DNA from: Spongiactinospora gelatinilytica
Lineage (GTDB): Bacteria; Actinomycetota; Actinomycetes; Streptosporangiales; Streptosporangiaceae
Assembly: GCF_003236385.1 (NCBI RefSeq)
Contig: NZ_POUA01000016.1
Location: 1-43,531, forward strand
Direction: 5' to 3'
Length of the DNA: 43,531 nucleotides
Shown: positions 40,516 through 43,531 of the stretch, in pieces
How the letters are laid out: every line of letters begins with the position of its first letter
Numbering within the stretch: the stretch's first letter is position 1
Position numbers and translations under genes: made by a program
Notes under the pieces: generated by a model
What the model was told of the DNA's origin: nothing
Databases searched by the model: none
Seen by the model: the letters and a program-made list of their open reading frames with translations, nothing else

Positions 40516-42273
40516 ATGTCGGTGGCCGCCCTTATGGTCAAGAGCGTGGAGATCGCTGTGCAGGGCGCGCTCGACGAGTTGGGCACGCCACTCGACCAGG
40601 TGACATTCGTGGTGTTCGACCTGGAGACGACGGGAGGCTCGGCCGCCGAGCATGCGATCACCGAGATCGGGGCGGTCAAGGTGCTCGGCGGTCAGGTGGT
40701 CGGCGAGCTGGCCACGCTGGTCGATCCCGGCGGGCCGATTCCGCCGTTCATCGCGGTGCTGACCGGCATCACCGACGCGATGGTGGCGGCGGCGCCGAAG
40801 TTCGCCTCGGTGCTGCCGTCCTTCCTGGAGTTCATCAAGGGCGCCACCCTGGTGGCCCACAACGCCCCCTTCGACATGGGCTTCATCAAGGCGGCGTGCG
40901 CGGCGCACGGATATCCGCCGCCGGCCAACCCGGTGGTCGACACCGCCGACCTGGCCAGGCGGGTGCTCACCCGCGACGAGGCGCCCAACTGCAAGCTGTC
41001 CACGCTCGCCCGGATCTTCCGCAGCTCGACCGAGCCGTCCCACCGGGCCCTGGCCGACGCCAGGGCCACCACCGACGTGCTGCACGCCCTGCTCGAACGC
41101 GCGGGCTCCTTCGGCGTGCACACCCTGGAGGAGCTGAAGGGGTTCGTCCGCGCCCCCACGCCGGAGCAGCGGCGCAAGCGCCACCTGGCCGACACGGTGC
41201 CCGCCGCGCCGGGCGTCTACGTGTTCGAGGACGAGCACGGCGAGGCACTGTACATCGGCAAGAGCGGCAGCCTGCGCACCCGGGTGCGCAGTTACTTCAC
41301 CGCGAGCGAGACCCGCCGCCGGATCCGCGAGATGATCGGCATCGCCGAGCGGGTCCGCACCATCGTGTGCGCCACCGGGCTGGAGGCCGAGGTCAGGGAG
41401 CTGCGGCTGATCGCCGCGGGCAAACCGCGCTACAACCGCCGCTCCCGCTTTCCGGAGCGGGCGGTGTGGCTCAAACTCACCGACGAGCCGTTCCCGCGGC
41501 TGTCGGTCGTCCGTGAGGTCCGCGACGACCAGGCGGCCTACCTCGGGCCCTTCGGTAGCGGCCGCGCCGCCGAAGACGCCAGGAGCGCCCTGCACGAGGC
41601 GATCCCGCTGCGCCGCTGCACCGAGCGGCTGGGCCTGCGGCCCTCCCGTACGGCCTGCGCGCTGGCCGAGCTCGGCCGCTGCGGCGCGCCCTGCGAGGGG
41701 CGGGAGAGCCAGGCCGGCTACGCCGTACACGCCGAGGCGGTGCGCCGCGCGATGGAGCACGACGCCTCGGCGGTCTACGCCGCCGTACAGGCCCGGATGG
41801 AGCGGCTGTCGGTCGAGCAGCGCTACGAGGAGGCCGCCGCCGACCGCGACCGGCTGGCCGCCTACATCCGCGCCGCCGCGCGCATGCAGCGCCTGTGGTC
41901 GCTGACCCGGCTGCCCCAGCTCGTGGCCGCGAGCCCGGCCTTCGGCGGCGGCTGGGACATCCACGTCGTCCGGTACGGCAGGCTCGCCGCCGCCGGGGTG
42001 ATGCCGCGCGGCGCGCACCCCACCCCCTTCGTCGACGCCCTGGTGGCCACCGCCGAGACCGTACGCCCGGGCCCCGGGCCCACTCCGGCGGCCACCGCCG
42101 AGGAGACCGAGTGCATCCTGCGCTGGCTGGAGTCGCCGGGGGTCCGCCTGGTGCAGGCCGACGACGGGTGGAGCATGCCCGCCTGGGGGGCGGCCCGGCT
42201 GCGGGGCCGTATCGAGCGGGCCTACCAGGCGCTGCGGCGGCACAGTGAGCGGGAGGGGCGTCCACTGCGGTGA
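40516..42273 (+). CDS. DnaQ-type exonuclease fused to UvrC/Cho-type GIY-YIG nuclease
   Basis: The 585-aa protein has an N-terminal DEDDh 3'-5' exonuclease (about residues 28-195): FDLETTGG with Asp35 and Glu37, HNAPFDMGF, and HRALADARAT. A GIY-YIG domain follows (about 230-310: PGVYVFEDEHGEALYIGKSG, then TRVRSYF). A Cys-containing segment (RTACALAELGRCGAPCEG) and a UVR-like motif (RYEEAAADRDRLAAYI, near 435) resemble Cho/UvrC. It should cut at DNA lesions and degrade the end; this fusion is a known actinobacterial type. ATG 40516 follows GGGAAT. The gene lies 26 bp after the ABC permease but has an independent role. Confidence 0.92.
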   Translation: MSVAALMVKSVEIAVQGALDELGTPLDQVTFVVFDLETTGGSAAEHAITEIGAVKVLGGQVVGELATLVDPGGPIPPFIAVLTGITDAMVAAAPKFASVLPSFLEFIKGATLVAHNAPFDMGFIKAACAAHGYPPPANPVVDTADLARRVLTRDEAPNCKLSTLARIFRSSTEPSHRALADARATTDVLHALLERAGSFGVHTLEELKGFVRAPTPEQRRKRHLADTVPAAPGVYVFEDEHGEALYIGKSGSLRTRVRSYFTASETRRRIREMIGIAERVRTIVCATGLEAEVRELRLIAAGKPRYNRRSRFPERAVWLKLTDEPFPRLSVVREVRDDQAAYLGPFGSGRAAEDARSALHEAIPLRRCTERLGLRPSRTACALAELGRCGAPCEGRESQAGYAVHAEAVRRAMEHDASAVYAAVQARMERLSVEQRYEEAAADRDRLAAYIRAAARMQRLWSLTRLPQLVAASPAFGGGWDIHVVRYGRLAAAGVMPRGAHPTPFVDALVATAETVRPGPGPTPAATAEETECILRWLESPGVRLVQADDGWSMPAWGAARLRGRIERAYQALRRHSEREGRPLR

Positions 42274-42328
42274 TCGGCTCGCGCGATAGGGTGGGGGCCA
42301 CGCTGGCAGGTCACCGAAGGAGGGGCTC

Positions 42329-42616
42329 GTGGTCACCGCGATCGTGCACATCAAGGCCGAGGTCGACCGGATTCCGCAGGTGGCCAAGGAGATCGCCGAC
42401 ATCGACGGGGTGAGCGAGGTCTACTCCATCACCGGCGAGTTCGACCTGATGGCCATGATCAGGGTGCGTGCATACGAGCAGGTCGCCGACCTGGTGCCCG
42501 GCAAGCTGAACAAGGTCGTGGGCGTCCGGCACACCGAGACGCACCTGGCGTTTCGCACCTACTCCAAGCACGACCTGGAGGCGGCCTTCTCCATCGGGCT
42601 CAACGAGGCCGACTGA
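42329..42616 (+). CDS. Stand-alone Lrp/AsnC ligand-binding (RAM) domain protein
   Basis: The 95-aa protein is one RAM domain with the AsnC_trans_reg pattern: TAIVHIKAEVDRIPQVAKEIADIDGVSEVYSITGEFDLM is its outline, and HTETHLAFRTYSKHDLE closes it. It lacks any DNA-binding HTH. Such short Lrp-like proteins form octamers, bind amino acids and can modulate full-length Lrp proteins or act as sensors. GTG 42329 has an excellent ribosome site (GAAGGAGGGG, about 42316-42324). Its 3' end overlaps the 3' end of the opposing sensor kinase gene by 17 bp. The ligand is unknown. Confidence 0.93.
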   Translation: MVTAIVHIKAEVDRIPQVAKEIADIDGVSEVYSITGEFDLMAMIRVRAYEQVADLVPGKLNKVVGVRHTETHLAFRTYSKHDLEAAFSIGLNEAD

Positions 42617-43514
42617 CCTCGCCGCCGCCCGGTCCCGATCCGGGGGTCGGCAGCCGGACGCGTACCTCGAAGCCGCCGCCCGGGTGCGCGGCGGCTGACA
42701 GGGTGCCGCCGAAGAGCGCGGCCCGCTCTCCCATTCCGGCCAGTCCTCGGCCGGGGGTCACGGTTTCGGCCCTGGCCATGCCATTATCCCGGACGAGCAG
42801 GTCCAGCGCGCCGGAGCACCAGCGCAGCGACACTTCGGCGGTGCGGGCCGCGCCGTGCCGTACGGCGTTGGCCAGCGCCTCCTGCACGATCCGGCAGACC
42901 GACACCTCGAACATCGGCGACAGCGGCGGCGGCGTTCCGGCCACGCCGAGCCGTACGGCCAGGCCGCCCGCCTCGGCCTCCGCGACCAGCCGGGGCAGAT
43001 CCGCGAGCCCCGGCAACGGCTCCCGTGCCCGCGCGAGGTCGGTCCACGGCCGTTCTGAAAGCCCGGGCAGCGGTTCACCGGAGCCCGGGAAATCCCCATC
43101 GGGCCGCTCCGAAGGCCGTGGCAGCGCCGCCAGGCGGCGCAGTTCCGCCACGGCCAGCCGACCGGCGTCCTCGGCCTCGCGCATCGCGGCCTCGGCCTGC
43201 TCGGGATCACGACGCATGACCAGCCGCGCCCCGCCGACGCGCAGCGTCATCACCGAAACCACGTGCGCCACCACCTCGTGCACCTCCCCCGCGATCAGTT
43301 GCCGCTCCCCGGCCGGCACCGCCCGATCCAGCTCGGCCCGCTGCGCGGCCAGCAGCTCCCGCTGTAGCCGCACCCGCCCCGAAAGCGCGGAAGCCCTGCG
43401 CCGCTCACGCACGGCCCAGCCGCCCACCAGCCCGAGCGCACCGGCCAACAGCACCGCGGGACCCCACACGACAATGGGCTGGACGATGGCGACCACAAGG
43501 TCGAGACGCCGCAT
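42600..43514 (-). CDS. Sensor histidine kinase (HisKA_3 type) with repetitive linker
   Basis: The 304-aa protein has one N-terminal membrane helix (about 7-33, VVAIVQPIVVWGPAVLLAGA) followed by a basic stretch. HisKA_3-type dimerisation follows with phosphoacceptor His79 (IAGEVHEVVAHVVSV), then a linker and a HATPase_c domain (VCRIVQEALANAVRHG N box; GRGLAGMGERAALFGG G box). The linker (about 135-175) repeats EPLPGL and is absent in typical kinases. There is no response regulator in the window; one may lie just beyond 43514. The ATG at 43512-43514 is inside the window, so the gene is complete. Signal unknown. Confidence 0.9.
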   Translation of the reverse strand: MRRLDLVVAIVQPIVVWGPAVLLAGALGLVGGWAVRERRRASALSGRVRLQRELLAAQRAELDRAVPAGERQLIAGEVHEVVAHVVSVMTLRVGGARLVMRRDPEQAEAAMREAEDAGRLAVAELRRLAALPRPSERPDGDFPGSGEPLPGLSERPWTDLARAREPLPGLADLPRLVAEAEAGGLAVRLGVAGTPPPLSPMFEVSVCRIVQEALANAVRHGAARTAEVSLRWCSGALDLLVRDNGMARAETVTPGRGLAGMGERAALFGGTLSAAAHPGGGFEVRVRLPTPGSGPGGGEVSRPR

Positions 43515-43531
43515 GCCGGGCAGCGTAGGAC

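Noticed and set aside
36972-40679. A minus-strand open frame of about 1235 codons opposite the ABC permease
   Set aside because: It is antisense to three overlapping genes with clear ABC motifs; the product is Arg/Gly/Gln-rich and matches no family I know.

Overview
The window is chromosomal DNA from a high-GC (around 70% or more) actinobacterium. Codon third positions are almost all G or C, GTG starts are common, and many adjacent genes share ATGA or GTGA stop/start overlaps. The gene set (PimB-like mannosyltransferase, FadD15-like ligase, ROK glucokinase, a DnaQ-Cho nuclease fusion, NlpC/P60 hydrolases, one under a c-di-AMP riboswitch) fits a filamentous actinomycete, perhaps near Streptosporangiales. 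I cannot name a genus. I see no rRNA, tRNA, CRISPR, prophage, insertion sequence or biosynthetic cluster.

Bases 1-5.7 kb hold a PhoX-like secreted-phosphatase relative with degenerate metal-site motifs, followed by decayed copies of its own 3' end. Next come a divergent pair, dps on the minus strand and merR-VIT/VWA on the plus strand. They are separated by a perfect 9-7-9 bp palindrome that probably serves both sides. The regulator carries an expanded HTH loop and a tail made of three 66-bp repeats, and its stop overlaps the start of the VIT/von Willebrand A protein.

Bases 5.7-14.9 kb hold a segmental duplication of about 4.1 kb. Two secreted subtilases of 1281 aa each, equal in length and highly similar, are followed by the same 16-bp terminator hairpin. 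Both are preceded by the same promoter region. Only the right copy is followed by an intact divergent TrmB/LuxR-type regulator. The left copy keeps just the first few codons of that regulator, which fixes the boundaries of the duplication.

Bases 14.9-26.6 kb hold a conserved lipid and envelope neighbourhood: PlsC-like acyltransferase, carboxylesterase, a small membrane protein, a secreted propeller-like protein, an endonuclease/exonuclease/phosphatase protein, then a minus-strand run of metallophosphoesterase, SRPBCC protein, CxxCxxC-type protein and glucokinase. A FadD15-like acyl-CoA ligase faces a coupled M48 protease-PimB-like pair. As I recall it, the mycobacterial Rv2182c-Rv2188c region has a similar grouping.

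Bases 26.9-31.7 kb are cell-wall and cold-shock genes: two NlpC/P60 endopeptidases, a CspA protein with a structured leader, and a coiled-coil NYN-domain RNA-binding protein. The first NlpC/P60 gene has a clear c-di-AMP (ydaO/yuaA) riboswitch. About 950 bp between the riboswitch and the csp terminator hold no gene I can name.

Bases 31.7-43.5 kb hold a NarL-type two-component system, a three-gene bacterial-PH-domain membrane operon, a three-gene ABC exporter operon (two ATPases, one with an AbrB-like tail, and a 1003-aa FtsX permease), the DnaQ-Cho fusion, a stand-alone Lrp ligand-binding (RAM) domain, and a second sensor kinase that overlaps it tail to tail.
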